Assembly: GCA_905250025.1 (NCBI GenBank)
Contig: CAJNOJ010000164.1
Span: forward strand, 124,001 to 188,000
Reading direction: 5' to 3'
Source of the DNA: Adineta ricciae
Taxonomy: Eukaryota > Rotifera > Eurotatoria > Adinetida > Adinetidae
Length of the DNA stretch: 64,000 nucleotides
Shown here: positions 34,521-47,300 of the stretch, in pieces
Layout: every line of letters begins with the position of its first letter
Numbering within the stretch: the stretch's first letter is position 1
The notes under the pieces: generated by a model
What the model was told of the DNA's origin: nothing
Databases searched by the model: none
Seen by the model: the letters and a program-made list of their open reading frames with translations, nothing else
Translations under genes and position numbers: made by a program

Positions 34521-37390
34521 TCATATGTAAGAATTCGTCGTGTCTTCAATCTTGATAATCGGATTCCTTGGCGCGTTAACATAGACGAACCGTTTGATAA
34601 CAGGGCGTCTTCGTCGTCGCTGCGCGAGTCGAGTACGTCGTATTCGTTCTCGTTCTTCACGAACAGGATCAACGCCAAATCCATATCGCAAAATGTCCAT
34701 TATAATTACAAATGCTGCAACACATCCTAGAGCGATAACCACAATGTATGCAAATGATTTCGATACAATTTTAAATATAACGATCTTCTTTGAAGTAATT
34801 TCACAATGACGGCCTGAGTAACTATTACTCAAACATTCACATTTATAACCTCGTAGTAATGGTCGGCATACTCCGTTATTTGAACATGTAATATTATGAC
34901 AATGGTTCGTCATCGATTCACAATGAACGCCTTGCCATCCGTCATCACATTCACAGTGAAATGTTGTATCTGATGTCTGATTACATTTACCTAACAAACA
35001 ACAAAAACAGTCATCTATGTCGATGAAATGTAAATAGAGAAATAGATTACCATGATATAAACAAGTGTATGGTTTGCAAGGCCGACGATCGATCTCACAA
35101 GTTGTACCATTGAAACCGATCGGACAAGAACAGTCGTAACCGTGATGTTTTGTTGTGCTGATATTGCAAGTACCATTGTTTTGACATGGATTCGATATGT
35201 TACAGATATGATTAGGAATACTACAGTTAGAGCCAATGTATGTCGAGTCATTACAAGGGAATGCGATGAAAATAAACGACGATTCAGTATCTACACGATA
35301 GTAAAAACTAATTTGAATTTAAAATCAAAACGAAGATTACTTGTTACTAAAAGTGTTTCCAACGTAGTGATTATATCAGTAGTCGTGTTAGTACGATAAG
35401 AATGTTCATGACAAGAGTTCGTAGCTAGCGTAAACTTTTGAAGACGCGCATTGTCTAGATCAACGACAAATAAGTTACCGTAACTGTCGAAACTCATTGT
35501 TATTGGCCCGTTTAATTCGTTTGGTTTGGAACCACTTTTACCCGAGCATCCTACTAAACATCGAAAACCATTTGGTCCACTACCAATAATGCGAGCATTA
35601 CCAGAGTCCACAACGAATAAATATCCATCGAAGTCTACAATGACTCCTGAGGGCTTATTCAGTGTAGTTTCTTCAATAGTTTCATCGCCTAGAACAGTCT
35701 GACCGGTTTTATTTCCTCTATGAAAACATTGAATTCTATGATTTTCGGAGTCGGCCACATACAGATTGAGCTTAGTATCGACAAATATTCCTCGCGGATG
35801 TGTGAGTCTATCCGAAGTAAATCCAGGAGAACCATTGCCTGCTGCCATCGTCCAATTAACAGTGCTCTTGTACAATGAGTTTCTAATTACTTGATGCTTC
35901 GACTGAATAGAACAATAGATGTTATCGTTCACATCGATGAAAAGTCCAAAACAAGAGTCATTGTACTGCGACAATGGAATGCTATATGTTCCACTCCGTG
36001 TCCATAATTCAATACGATTCTTCTTACCATTGTCCACAACTATGTCAAAATTAGTCGTTACAAAGACACTGAATGGCTGATTCAATTCACCACGATTCAA
36101 TATCGTTGACATCGAACTTTCATTTGTCCATAATTCTACCCAATTCTTTACAATGTTAGTCACGTAAATACTATTATTGTTAGTAACAAAAATTGCAAAA
36201 GACCCATTATGGCCAATCATCAAAGTTGTAGCGTTTTCGGTCCAAGACATCGATGGACAAACCTTCGGTTGATTATAGAGCGGCACTATAAATTAAAAAA
36301 TTTATAAGCATAGCTAGAAAGTATAGTTGACCACTGTACTCACTACAAGAGTTGGATTGTATAAGAAATTTTTGAATCCGATGGTTCCCTAGATCAGTAA
36401 CAAACATATTACCGTCACTGTCAAACGCTAAGGTCTGTGGGTGGTCCAATTGAAACGAACTTGAACCTGCCGCACCATAACATCCCACTAAACATCGAAA
36501 TCCATACGGCCCTGAACCAACTATTCGATGGTTACCTTCGTCGACTACGTATAAATATCCGTTTGCATCCAATAGGACTCCAGTTGGCCAACGGAGTTCA
36601 ATAGTGTCCTTTGCTTCTTTTCCAGCCACTGTCACACCAGTTTTATTGCCATCTGTAAACAGTTGAACTCGGTCGTTACCGCAGTCAGCTACATAGAGAT
36701 CAAGCTTATTATTAACGAAAATTCCACGAGGCCAGTGCAACATTTCAGCGCTTGATCCTAGTTGTCCAGTGCCCGCCACGACGATTGATACATTGGCCCC
36801 AGTGGTAAGCGATTGTCTTATTACTTGATGTTTCTCACGGACAGTAAAATACAGGTTTTTTACAATATCAACGAATAAACCAAAGCAGGGTTCATTAACA
36901 TTGGATAGTAAAATATTACTTTCTTCATTCCTTGACCAAACCCTCACTGTATTGTTTACACCATTCTCAATATAAATATCTCCATTAGCCATGACGAAGA
37001 GACTCATTGGATTAAATGAGTGTTTGAATTTGATTTCCGATGGGTCGTTGCTACTGTTAAACCATACAATCACTTCATGTTTTTCCTGTCCAGCAACATA
37101 GATAGTGTTGTTTTGATCGATAAAGATTCCACGAGGCGATGCACCAACTATTTCCTTGCTAGCTAAAGTAATAGCTGCAGGATTCCAAGATGGAAACAAG
37201 CAGAATTTCGGCTGATTAAACGAAATACCTGTAACAAAAAATTCTTGGTGATTTTATACGTTGAAGGAGAAACAATGAAGCTAAACACTTTCAACATACT
37301 TTGCTCACTAGATTCTTGTGAAACGACTGATGGCAAATTGATCATTAATGTGAAAAGTAGCCATATGAGAAGAAGACTTTTTAGTAACAT
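34521..37390 (-). CDS. NHL-repeat / EGF single-pass membrane protein
   Basis: Five minus-strand exons, 37390-37300, 37228-36344, 36285-35341, 35290-35051 and 34990-34521, give an exact 876-residue frame. A signal peptide (LLLIWLLFTLMINL) is followed by two homologous blocks of about 300 residues with NHL beta-propeller repeats (PRGIFVxxKLxLYVAD, RIVGSGPYGFRCLVGC, MFVTDLGNHRIQKF). Three EGF-like Cys patterns follow (CQNNGTC, CECDDGWQGVHC, CSNNGVCRP ... CECLSNSYSGRHC). A transmembrane helix (YIVVIALGCVAAFVIIM) and a basic tail (RTRLAQRRRRRP) end the protein. It looks like an adhesion or recognition receptor. Both propeller exons start and end in phase 1, so the second block probably arose by exon duplication. 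Confidence 0.9.
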
Positions 37391-38088
37391 GTCCTACTAA
37401 TGGCAATCAAGAGATTGAAATGAACGTTGCAGACAAATCAAAAGCGTTTTTTCTTGTTATTTGACAGCAAATATCTGTCCGAATATTTGATTATATTTAA
37501 TTACACCAGAACGTGAGATCGCTGCGTGATTATTTATTGAATCGATAATGGACACAATACATCTGCAGATATAGAGCAAATCAAGATTTGTAGAACAAGT
37601 GAGAAAATGCTCGGCATCTCTCTCACTCTAGACGTCAAAATATTCTAGATAGATTACTTTCATTGTTGTTTTGCCGACGCCAGACTGAATTTTTTCTCAT
37701 CACCATGAATTATACGTTCTTGTAAAATAAACACCAATCTAACATATAAACCCAACTAAAATCTCTACCTAGATCAATTTGCTGAATTTCTAAGAGATTA
37801 TACTAATTGAAAGCATTGTTTATTCTCGTGCAATTCGACCTATTTCCCCACTGACTGTATTCTTTTTTTGTGAGATCAGTTAAAACTTATTTATTGAAGG
37901 AATCTACATTGTGACAATACGCGTTTGAGTGTTAACAAGCTTTTATTGGTATTTGTTCGAAGTGACACCAACAGTTCCACTCTTTTTATTTACATTCGAC
38001 TTCTTATAATGTTATGTAAAAGTTGTTTGTAAATGATGACGCCACATAGGAAATTAGGACACCTATTGAATACGGAATCAATCATTCG
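37391..38088. other. Intergenic, NHL gene / GPCR 2
   Basis: About 700 AT-rich bases with no supported gene. A TATAAA-containing stretch occurs near 37747. Both flanking genes are on the minus strand. Confidence 0.5.
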
Positions 38089-39077
38089 TTATGGAGCCGA
38101 GCACAGAAGTTTGAGTCGATTGATGAGATTCTGCAGTTCTTTCCGGTATAAATTCGCTGTTAACGTAAAGACATAAAAATTGATCTAAAGACAACAATTT
38201 ACGTAAGTATATTGAATAAATCGATCGCAGATCTCAAACTTACCGCTTGACTAAGATTGAGTGTAATATAAGTTATTTGATAAACAAATAGAAATACCTT
38301 ATCTGTAAGAAGTGCCGGTTGAATAGCTGCTGCTATTAGTGAAAGATGATATGGTAAAGCAAGAAAGGCATAACATACAACATGTATGAATAACATGAGT
38401 AACAATTGACTATCGCCTCGGGCACGTCGTTTTTCTCTCGTTGTCGGATTAGTTACCGTGCTGATCATCGGTTGAATCCGTTGAGTTTGAATTCGGATAT
38501 TATAGCTGGTGCCTAGTCCAAATATAAGAACTATGAATATAGCGATAAAATAATACCCTGTTGTGAAAAAGGGAAAGAAATTCTGATAAAAGCCAGATTC
38601 TGATTGACATCTGAGATTTTCAATGTTGAATCGAACAACGATGTGCATGTAAGCTAAAGCCGTGATGAAAATGATAATAGGTATTACTATATAAGCGATT
38701 CGAGCTCGAGAGCTTAAACGACGTAGTTTAGGATGGACTGAACTGGAACAAAATCGATCGATTGTGGCGCAAGCTGTGAAATATGGAGCCAAATTAAAAA
38801 TGACATAAAGCATAAACGTTCGAAAACGGCAGTATTCAAGGCTGACGCCAGTTGCGTATAAAACAGGAAATATCTGTGTCAACCATTGAAGAAACGTACC
38901 GAACAGGAGAATTATAAGACCGTTGATTGATCCAGCAAGGAAATATATTGAACACGAACGATGAAGTGCTGGACGAGTAAATATATAAACACTCAGAAGA
39001 TTACCAACAACACCAAACACAACTATTATTGGTAAGATATATAAATTCAAGTAATAAGATAGAACTGATAACTGCAT
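38089..39077 (-). CDS. Rhodopsin-like GPCR, orphan, two exons
   Basis: Exons 39077-38244 and 38184-38089 give a 309-residue seven-helix protein. TM1 has VVGNLLSVYIF, the end of TM3 reads CATIDRF (DRF in place of DRY), and TM7 crosses the intron as NLSQA/INFYVFTLTANLYRKEL, so the second exon supplies the NPxxY-like end and helix 8. Reading through the intron gives a false short C terminus. It is a different subfamily from the GPCRs at 25493 and 56233, which are intronless. Peptide receptor-like; ligand unknown. Confidence 0.85.
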
Positions 39078-39929
39078 TCTTATTCTGCACTAAATAAACT
39101 CGGATCTGCAAGATAAGATACAAACTCATATGTTCCTTTCACATAGAGCACAAAAAAAGTACAAAATTTATAAGAGGCCTCCTTAAATTCAGAATGATGA
39201 GTGGCAAGGGTGAGGAGAAGTTAATTGTGGCTCAGTCGACTTTCTAACACAAAGAATCGGTACCCTTTCATTATTATGGAACATCATTTACAGAGTGCGA
39301 TCCTTCATGTAAGATCGATTATACTCAAAGTTTTTCATCTTGCATAAAACTTCAAATAGAAATATTATCTCTATATGACAAAACGTGCAACTATCAATTT
39401 AATTTGCACCGTAACGATGATGATTATACGCGTTCTTTTTGTCGAATAAGCGATGAAGACCCCTAATTAATCTACGATTCGATATGTAGTCATCGAGTTC
39501 ATAATGTCACTGCGTTTAAATCTCGTTTTTTTTTCATATAAACCGAATTTATCGAGAATAGATAGTAAGTTAATCCGATAGTTTTGGTACTCGACAAATT
39601 TCTACAAAATTTATTAGACATCAGTTCAAATGATTTATCTCATAATCTACAATGGCTTCAGGCGATAATAAACTGTCAAACGATATACGATCACATAATA
39701 TAGAACGAAATGATCAGTACATTTAACTTCATATTTATCGGTTGCATATTTCAATCGTTATTTGGAATGTGTGTTATGAAAAAAATGTTAAGTAGGATAC
39801 TTGTATCTTTATTGGAGAGAAAAATATCTCACTTCTGATGATAAAAAAAAAGAAAACTTAAGTAATACACAAAGGAACATATTTAAACACAATGCCGAAC
39901 TAATAGAGAGAAACGAAGGCGGCAGAATT
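39078..39929. other. Intergenic, GPCR 2 / EF-hand gene
   Basis: No gene seen; AT-rich with poly(A/T) runs. Contains the 3' flank of the EF-hand gene and the promoter of GPCR 2. Confidence 0.5.
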
Positions 39930-40427
39930 TCAAACCGATTTCATAAATGATCCAAATTCTTGTTTGTCAATTCGTCCATCGTGATTAACATCGGCATAGT
40001 CAAACATAGCTCCAGCTGGATCATAATGATTGCTTTTTCTGGCGACGTTTGGTGCTCCAATACCAACATCAGGTCCAAGACCATATTTGTGTTGTTCACT
40101 TCCAGCTGCACCTGCTGTAAATTTTTCATATTGAATTGGATCTTGTGGTGCAAAGCCAGCTACAGCTACATCAAGACCAACTGGATATGTGATGGTTTCA
40201 GTTGCATGTCCTGAATGCGCCTATATCGAAATAAGTTCGATTCAAATTCCAAACGCAATGAAAAAGTAACTTACAGCAAAACTTTGAAGGTCTTGAGCTG
40301 ATCCCGATAATCTTCTCTCGTCTTTAACGGGACCAAGAAATTGTCGAAATTCTCGTTCATCGATTCCACCATCATGGTTGATATCGGCTTGATTGAATTC
40401 ATTGTCAAATCTTTGTGGGTTGCTCAT
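39930..40427 (-). CDS. EF-hand calcium-binding protein
   Basis: Two exons, 40427-40275 and 40220-39930, phase 0, give 147 residues. Two canonical EF-hand loops are visible, DINHDGGIDERE near residue 15 and DVNHDGRIDKQE near the C terminus, separated by about 100 residues rich in Gly and Ala. Paired loops that far apart are unlike calmodulin. No signal peptide or membrane helix. It probably binds calcium in the cytosol; partner unknown. Confidence 0.87.
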
Positions 40428-43400
40428 TGTGAAGTTTTGTATAAAATGTATATACTATCGAATGAAGGAAATTTCTCAGAAATAAATACTCCGTCAATGA
40501 CGCACATGCAATCAACCATGCAAAACATATCATCATTAATATCTCACTATCATTTTCTTTACTATATGCCTAAATATGATTTTTATCGGCTATCAAGGTT
40601 GTTTTTCTCATATCGACATGTTTTTTCTCCCTAAAATTGTGTTTCTTTTTATAGCTTCACTCATTAAGGTTATACTCAAAAATACCGTCAGTAGTTCAAC
40701 TATCAGTTCGATGTGTTTTATAGAACAATCAACAAAAATCAACATGCACTTTCCATTCATTTGCACCAACTTCTGTATCAACGATTGAAAGAATTCGATT
40801 CGAACACAAATCAGCAATGCTCTTTTATTCTACCATCATTGTTGATATATTTTATAGAAGAAATTTTCTCGTACAAGAACTCAGCAATAGAATTTTCAAA
40901 TGTACTACATGACCTATATTTTTTTCAACGCTGAAATAGCCGTTTATTTCTGCACTTTACTTATCTCACGTGTCGTCTCACATTACACTGACAATGACTA
41001 TAAATGTTCATCCGTTAAAGATTAGTGTCGATAGAGGTGACGCGCACACAAATGATCGTGACAGTTGATTTAGAATCGAATTCATTTGCTTATCTTCATG
41101 GTGAATGGAGAACAAACTGTAAAATCCTCGTAAGTCAATTATATCTTTTTGCGAAGGTAATGTCTATGTAGATCCGATGTGAATACAACACCTGTCTCGA
41201 ACAAAGATCTTCTTGTCGTACACGATGAATAGAATAATATGTATTGTTTTGTTTATCGTTAAGTTTAGTCGTTCGACGAGAATTATTTCACATGGTGTAC
41301 GTTAATAGTGAGGCCAATCAAGTACGAACTTTCATGAAATATACAACAGAAAAGTTACCTGCTCGTTGTGCAATATCTTCAACAGAAATAGATATATGTA
41401 TTGCATTCGTCCTTGTCGGCGTCATTATTTTCACATAATGTTTTGTTTCGCTTCTGTTGAAGTAAAGATTAACTAGATAGTGATTCGTAGTAAACAAAAT
41501 CAAAGTGCTTTATTGATTGAATCGTTGTGTTTTATTGGTATTTAGTTGTTATCTTTTTACAAAACAATTGTTTAAAGGGCTTCGCATTGTGAATTGTAGA
41601 AAAAGAGACAATAGTCGAAATATGACTATGGTAATATATAAAATCCTAAGACACGAACAGTAAGTGAATCAGTCACGAAAATAATATAAGGCGATTGGTT
41701 AAATTGACATCCAATATCGAAATGAAATGTAATTCAATGTCACTTTCTGATCAACAAGTGATTTGATGAGTTCATCAGGACTCTTAAATGCAATATCAAC
41801 ATAGTGTTTGTGTGTTCGTTAGTCAATAATCATGTTGTGAACAAATATCAAATGATCAGCAAGTTCACTGCAATGCTGATTATGTATTCGTAGGTATACA
41901 AATAATATTCAAGAGGCAACTAATGATGAAACTTCTATTGACTTCAGATGATTGAGAGACAGATTAAGATATATATCCAAACGTCGTATAATTACTCATT
42001 TGGAGAAACGAGGTGTTGTATAGGATGATTGCTATGATGTACGTCTTTGATTCGCTATACCTGTTCCATTCTTTGGTTATTACGTATGTGAAAAGACTCG
42101 TTTATTTCTGAAATAACCAGAGATATATACGCCAACGCCTGTATCGCTCGATGGAACAGCACGTTTTCGCTGGCTGATACTTTTGCTAACGCAAAGAAAC
42201 TAATAAAAAAAAAGAATCTTTTAGACATCCTTGAGCGACAGCCACACTGTATTGTAGTGATCCATTTTGCAACAAGACTTATTTCCAGAAGATCACATCT
42301 GTTAGGCAATTTATGCTCTTATGCACAATGAAAATTGATTCTAGTTATTCGACGAAGAGCGATTGAACTTATTGAAGACAAACGTAAACATATAAATTAG
42401 GAGGACTGACTAACGACTATAAGCAACAAGTTTTCGAATCGATATGGATCAGTTGAGGTATATCGTTGTCGACTTTTGTTGTTATATTGTATAACACACA
42501 AAGAGATTCGGTATCTTTAGAAATCAAACAAAGAATTTGAAGTGAGAACAACCAATGGAATACGACCTTTGCTAAACTTCATTGCCAAGTTCAATTACAA
42601 CGGCATTTCGAACAACGCAGCATTGAATTATAAGCACTATTCATCACAAGTGACTCTTCTCGGTCGTTCACTAGAGAATCTATATTTTGAATAATTTTGT
42701 TGAGAAGAATGACCTTGACAAATAGAAATACATATATTCTACCGAATAACAGATTCTACCAATATTATTAGAATTATTCCTAACTAAAAACACGTTATGG
42801 GCAACTATGATGTGTTTTTCTTTTTCTCAATCTACTCGTCAGATGTCTCTCAAAGTCATAGCTAGTTCTTTCTATATTTAACTGCACTGGCATTCTCCTC
42901 TAGCACTTCCCTTTCACAGTAAATCGAGAGATTCATTTCACCAATCGAAAACAATTTTCTAGTGTTTTCATTAGAAGAATACAAGTATATGTTTGGAACA
43001 ATATAAACGACGTTCATGATGAATTATTTCATTAGAACTAGGTATTTAGAATTATGCCTCTGTAGAGAAGACAAATACAGTCGTCTTATTACGTGTAACA
43101 TGTACGTATATAGTTATATAGTAGACACTGAATGCGTCATTCTCTTTTTATTTTACAAAAAGTACGAAACAATACACTTCTAGAAGAAAGTAACTCTACA
43201 ATCGATGAATTGAGTCATCTATTCGATCAGTAGAGATAGAAATCGCTCGATAGATCGCCGAGCATTTCGAAATATTGATCCATTCTCGATTGTTCTTTCC
43301 AATACAACGACAATTTAATAAACAATCATCAAAATTTAACTGTCATGCTTTGATATTTTCCTTCGTATATAGCTTTGTTTCATGCAATCAACAACATTGT

Positions 43401-43539
43401 TCTATTATAATTTTGTCTCTCTTAGAAAAACGTCAATACTTCTCACATGGAGAAAATAAACGCAACGAACCGCATTAAATAAATACGAGTATAAAATCAC
43501 TACCAAACTTTGTATACATTGCGGTTACACATTTCGAAT
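40428..43539. other. 3.1-kb gene-poor stretch
   Basis: No convincing gene. A three-exon small membrane protein around 41052-41441 was considered, but frames do not join (see rejected items). The rest is AT-rich with scattered short frames. Regulatory or non-coding RNA content cannot be judged by eye. Confidence 0.5.
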
Positions 43540-44049
43540 ATGGCTGGTTTAGCAAAAACATTCAATGGTCGTGTTTTGAATAAATCAGATGAGAAAATCA
43601 ATCTGACGGATCGAAAATATCAAGGCAAAATCTTTGGTCTGTACTTTGGTGCTTCTTGGTAGATGAAACAAGTTTTTCTTCATCGAATCCGATTATTAGC
43701 GTGTTTTTTTGTTTTGTCTTATAGGTGTCAACCTTGTCGCGCATTTAGTTCATTTCTGAGTGAAATTTATGATGAATTTCACAAAGAAAAACGATTTCAA
43801 ATCATTTACGTCAGTGCAGATGCTGATGAACAATCATACAAGCAATATTGTAAGACAATGCCTTGGTTAGCCGTGGATTTTAGAGATCAAAAGCTACGAG
43901 ATGATCTAGCTATGAAATATAGTGTAACCGATGTCCCGAAGTTGGTTTTACTCGATGGCGATACAGGCAAAACTCTTTGTACAAACGCAAAAGAACAAAT
44001 TCTGTATTTGGATACAGAAGGTGTCAATTTTCCATGGAGATCATCCTAA
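43540..44049 (+). CDS. Tryparedoxin/nucleoredoxin-like thioredoxin-fold protein
   Basis: Exons 43540-43658 and 43725-44049 give an exact 147-residue frame. The intron splits the Trp codon of the active site, giving GASWCQPCRAF (WCxPC). Downstream are IIYVSADADEQSYKQY and VTDVPKLVLLDGDTG, including the cis-Pro motif (VPKL) of the tryparedoxin/nucleoredoxin group. It should act as a cytosolic disulfide reductase. No signal peptide. It is flanked by long gene-poor stretches. Confidence 0.9.
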
Positions 44050-45680
44050 AATAAAAAGCCTTTTTTTGTTGTTTCACGACCATAATAAACAAAATTCGAG
44101 TGTTTTCATGAGATATTTATGAGTTTAGGGATCATATTTGCAAAAACCTTCTTCAATAAGAGGCACGGATTGATTAAAGGAATAATGAGTAGACTACATA
44201 TATGTCTCGTCACCGAAATTACAATAATATTAGTGATATACTCTTTTAGTTGATCTACTCTTGCTGAGGATCAGGGTTTGGGTAGACTAGAAGATTTGTA
44301 TGAGATGTGAATATTGGTGTGTTGGTTTATATTAATTCAAATGCTCCTATAGGAAGGTGAATATGTGATCGTAAGCCCGCGGTTCTTTGTTTTTGATGGA
44401 AATAAATCATTGTAATTATTAGAGTTGATTTATTTGTTGAGATAGTTTATTATGATACTTAACAAGCCTAAATGATCTTTATGATCACCCACTCACATAC
44501 ATCAAACTACGGACTATAAATAGTAGATTACATGGATATTTCTATAGATTAGATCATCGGAAAATGCGTGTGTTAAATCTTTCACTAGGAAAAGATCAAA
44601 CGAACATGCCAAAATTATAAGATAGAACGAAAGAAAGAATAAGGAAACACATTGCATAATTCCTTATGGAAGAAATATTCCATAACACTTTCTTTATTTC
44701 GGCGTTGCCTTTTCTCACACTTTTCACTTTACTCGGATAAAACAATCGAGAGAATACAAGCGATCTACAAAAGAAAACGAACACATTTTTTCATTTCGCT
44801 TTCGCTCAGTAGAATGTAAGTATATATTTCGTCTTTCCTCATCAAAAATAGAAAGTTTCGATTATAAAGCTATTGATTTCAACACAGACACATACTGAAC
44901 ACCTACCCATCTTGATCAAATGAAATAGACGCACTGTTTCTCAGTAGTTTTCTCACACATGTATGCGAAAGAAACAAATCATATTCTTCATTAGAAGCGT
45001 CTATTACCGTTTAGTAACCAACCAAATGTGCATTGAAATACATACTTAATTGCGAATTCAACATTCGATCTGTGAGTATCTATGGTTTCTCTCAATGTGT
45101 CAAATAAGAGCAGTTGTATGCTGCATACATCTTAAGTAAACAGAATATTTTGGCCTCGAATTAGAACACAATTACTTTGTAGTCAATCAAAAAGCTGTCG
45201 CGTATTGATTACTTAATCATTCCTTGTAACACTTACTTCGCAATTGTATTTTTTCGATGACTTTTCTTTGATAGTAAAAAGCAACTAATCGCGACATTGC
45301 TTCATTACAAAGGTTGTTTTTGCCACGAATTTTCATTCTGTTTGAAATAGAGTGAATAATATCTCATACACTTTTTAGGTTTGAGGCGGTGCTTTTTTTC
45401 AAAACTGTGGAAAGCGTGTTGATAAGAAAGGCCGTCTCTGCCTCTTACATACCTCCTCCCCTGTCTCCTGTCTGTGTAAACACAAAAATTCGTCTGTAAA
45501 AAGCCTTGCAAGTCGATCTTTTTATTCAGTATAATTAACATAATGTATGTCGAATACTTCTTGTCTTCGTGGATATTACAACTTTGCTTTATCCATAGCA
45601 CACATTTTCGTGGTGGAACAATTACATGGTAAACTCAAATGAAATATCTTATTTCTTTCGAGTTCATCTCTCTTTTATAG
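44050..45680. other. Intergenic, 1.6 kb
   Basis: No gene seen. The 5' exons of the gene whose exon starts at 45681 may lie here but could not be identified. Confidence 0.45.
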
Positions 45681-46474
45681 GCGACCTTTGAATGCAACTC
45701 CGTCTGGTGGTTCAGCTTCTTTTCTAGTTCGAGAACGATATTCATGGAATCGTAATACATACTATTGTGATGGTACAACTATTGCCAATAACGGTCTAAT
45801 AAGTGGTGGCAACAATGTTGCTTGCACAGCAGGTCCCTGCACCGGTTGGTCTAACATGCTGACATCCACGTATTGCACGGATTTCAGTGCTGCTCTTACT
45901 GTTAGTTCGGGTGAAAGAACTCAAGTGTATACATTCCCACTGAATATTTCATTCACGATTTATTTTTATGGCACTAATTGGTTTGATGGCCTTGAAGTAG
46001 GTAACAGTACAAGTTGGTATGTGTCGAATCGTATCATTACAAATGTCAGACCAGATGGTTATCTTAATACCAGCCCTATTGGTGTCACAATTCCTATCAT
46101 CTACAAGCCAATCAACATACAACAGGTGCATGTTGTTCAAATGGCTGACTTCGATCCAACTGATATCTTAAGATGTCGATGGTCCACTAATATATCTGCC
46201 AATAATACATGTCAATATAATGAATGTGGAGGAATCTGTAGCGGTGTTCCTGGTGCTGTACTTCTTCAGAACAACTGTACTATCGTATTTACACTAACAC
46301 ATGCTAAACTATACGCAGGGGTGGCACTACAAATTGAAGATTTCTTCAACAATGCAACATTGGTAGCTAATACACCAATGAGTTCTGTTCCACTTCAGTT
46401 TCTCTTCTATGGCTATTCTGTAACAGGTAATTGTACAAAACCGCCACAAATCATTGGTAATCGACCCAACCGAG
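45681..46474 (+). CDS. Partial gene: Cys-containing extracellular domain exon
   Basis: One long exon is bounded by a TTTTATAG acceptor and a GAG/GTAAGC donor at 46475. It encodes about 264 residues with many N-glycosylation sequons and Cys, and motifs such as VVQMADFDPTDILRCRW, NECGGIC, ALQIEDFFN and SSVPLQFLFYG. I recall this pattern from invertebrate adhesion-type extracellular proteins but cannot name the family. The exon starts with one base and leaves one base (phase 1 donor). The rest of the gene is lost at the N at 46482. Reading straight through into the mucin repeat is out of frame. Confidence 0.6.
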
Positions 46475-46481
46475 GTAAGCT

Positions 46482-46482
46482 N
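46482..46482. other. Single N, sequence junction
   Basis: One N lies eight bases after a splice donor and directly before in-frame mucin repeat. The left side is intron of one gene, the right side is mid-exon of another, so this marks a join between sequences that are not contiguous. Confidence 0.85.
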
Positions 46483-47300
46483 GTACGACAGAATCGACCA
46501 CACCAGATTCTACCAGTGGTACGAACGAACCTGGGACGGCCGTTACCGATTCGTCTGAATCAACAGGCTCCACCAATGCCACGAACGAATCCAGCACACC
46601 TGATTCTAGCAATAGTACGACAGAATCGACCACACCAGATTCGATCAGTGCTATAATTGACTCGAGCACGGCCGTAATGGATTCGTCTGGATCAACAGAC
46701 TCTACCAATGCGACGACAGAATCGACCACACTAGATTCTACCAGTGCTATAATTGACTCTAGCACCAGTACGACAGAATCGGCCACACCAGATTCTACCA
46801 GTGGTACGAACGAATCTGGGACGGCCGTTACCGATTCGTCTGTATCGACAGAATCTACCAATGCGACGAAAGAATCCAGCACACCTGATTCTAGCACCAG
46901 TACGACACAATCGAGCGCACCAGAGTCTACCAGTGCCACGACTGATTCCAGCACACCGGATTTTTCCAATGCTACAATTGAGTCGAGCACGAGCGTAACC
47001 GATTTGTCGAGATCAACAGACTTCACCAATACTACGAAGGAATCCGGCACACCAGACTCTAGTACTACTACGACACAATCCGGCACATCTGATTCTGCTA
47101 ATGCTACAATTGACTCGGGAACGACCATGGCTGATTCGCCTGTATCAACAAGCTCGAGTGGTGCTACGAAAGAATCGTCCATACCAGATGCTACTGATGA
47201 TAGAATTGAGTCGAGCACGACTACTATCGGTTCATCTGTATCAGCAAACTCTGCTGCTACGACGAGTGAAGGGACCATGATGAATATTACGAAGGAATTT
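46483..47300 (+). repeat. Ser/Thr-rich coding minisatellite, copy 3
   Basis: Degenerate units of Thr/Ser with Asp or Glu, the same subtype as block A. For example the unit around 46795-46880 is almost base-identical to 5540-5630. Units degrade towards the 3' end of the exon. Confidence 0.8.

Noticed and set aside
35015-35251. Minus-strand 78-codon frame inside the NHL-EGF gene
   Set aside because: Wrong frame of exon 35290-35051; the EGF Cys pattern is in the spliced frame.
41052-41441. Possible three-exon small membrane protein
   Set aside because: Start, splice-like sites and a hydrophobic C terminus are present, but the available donors leave one base where the acceptor needs two, so the frame does not close, and there is no second copy to compare.
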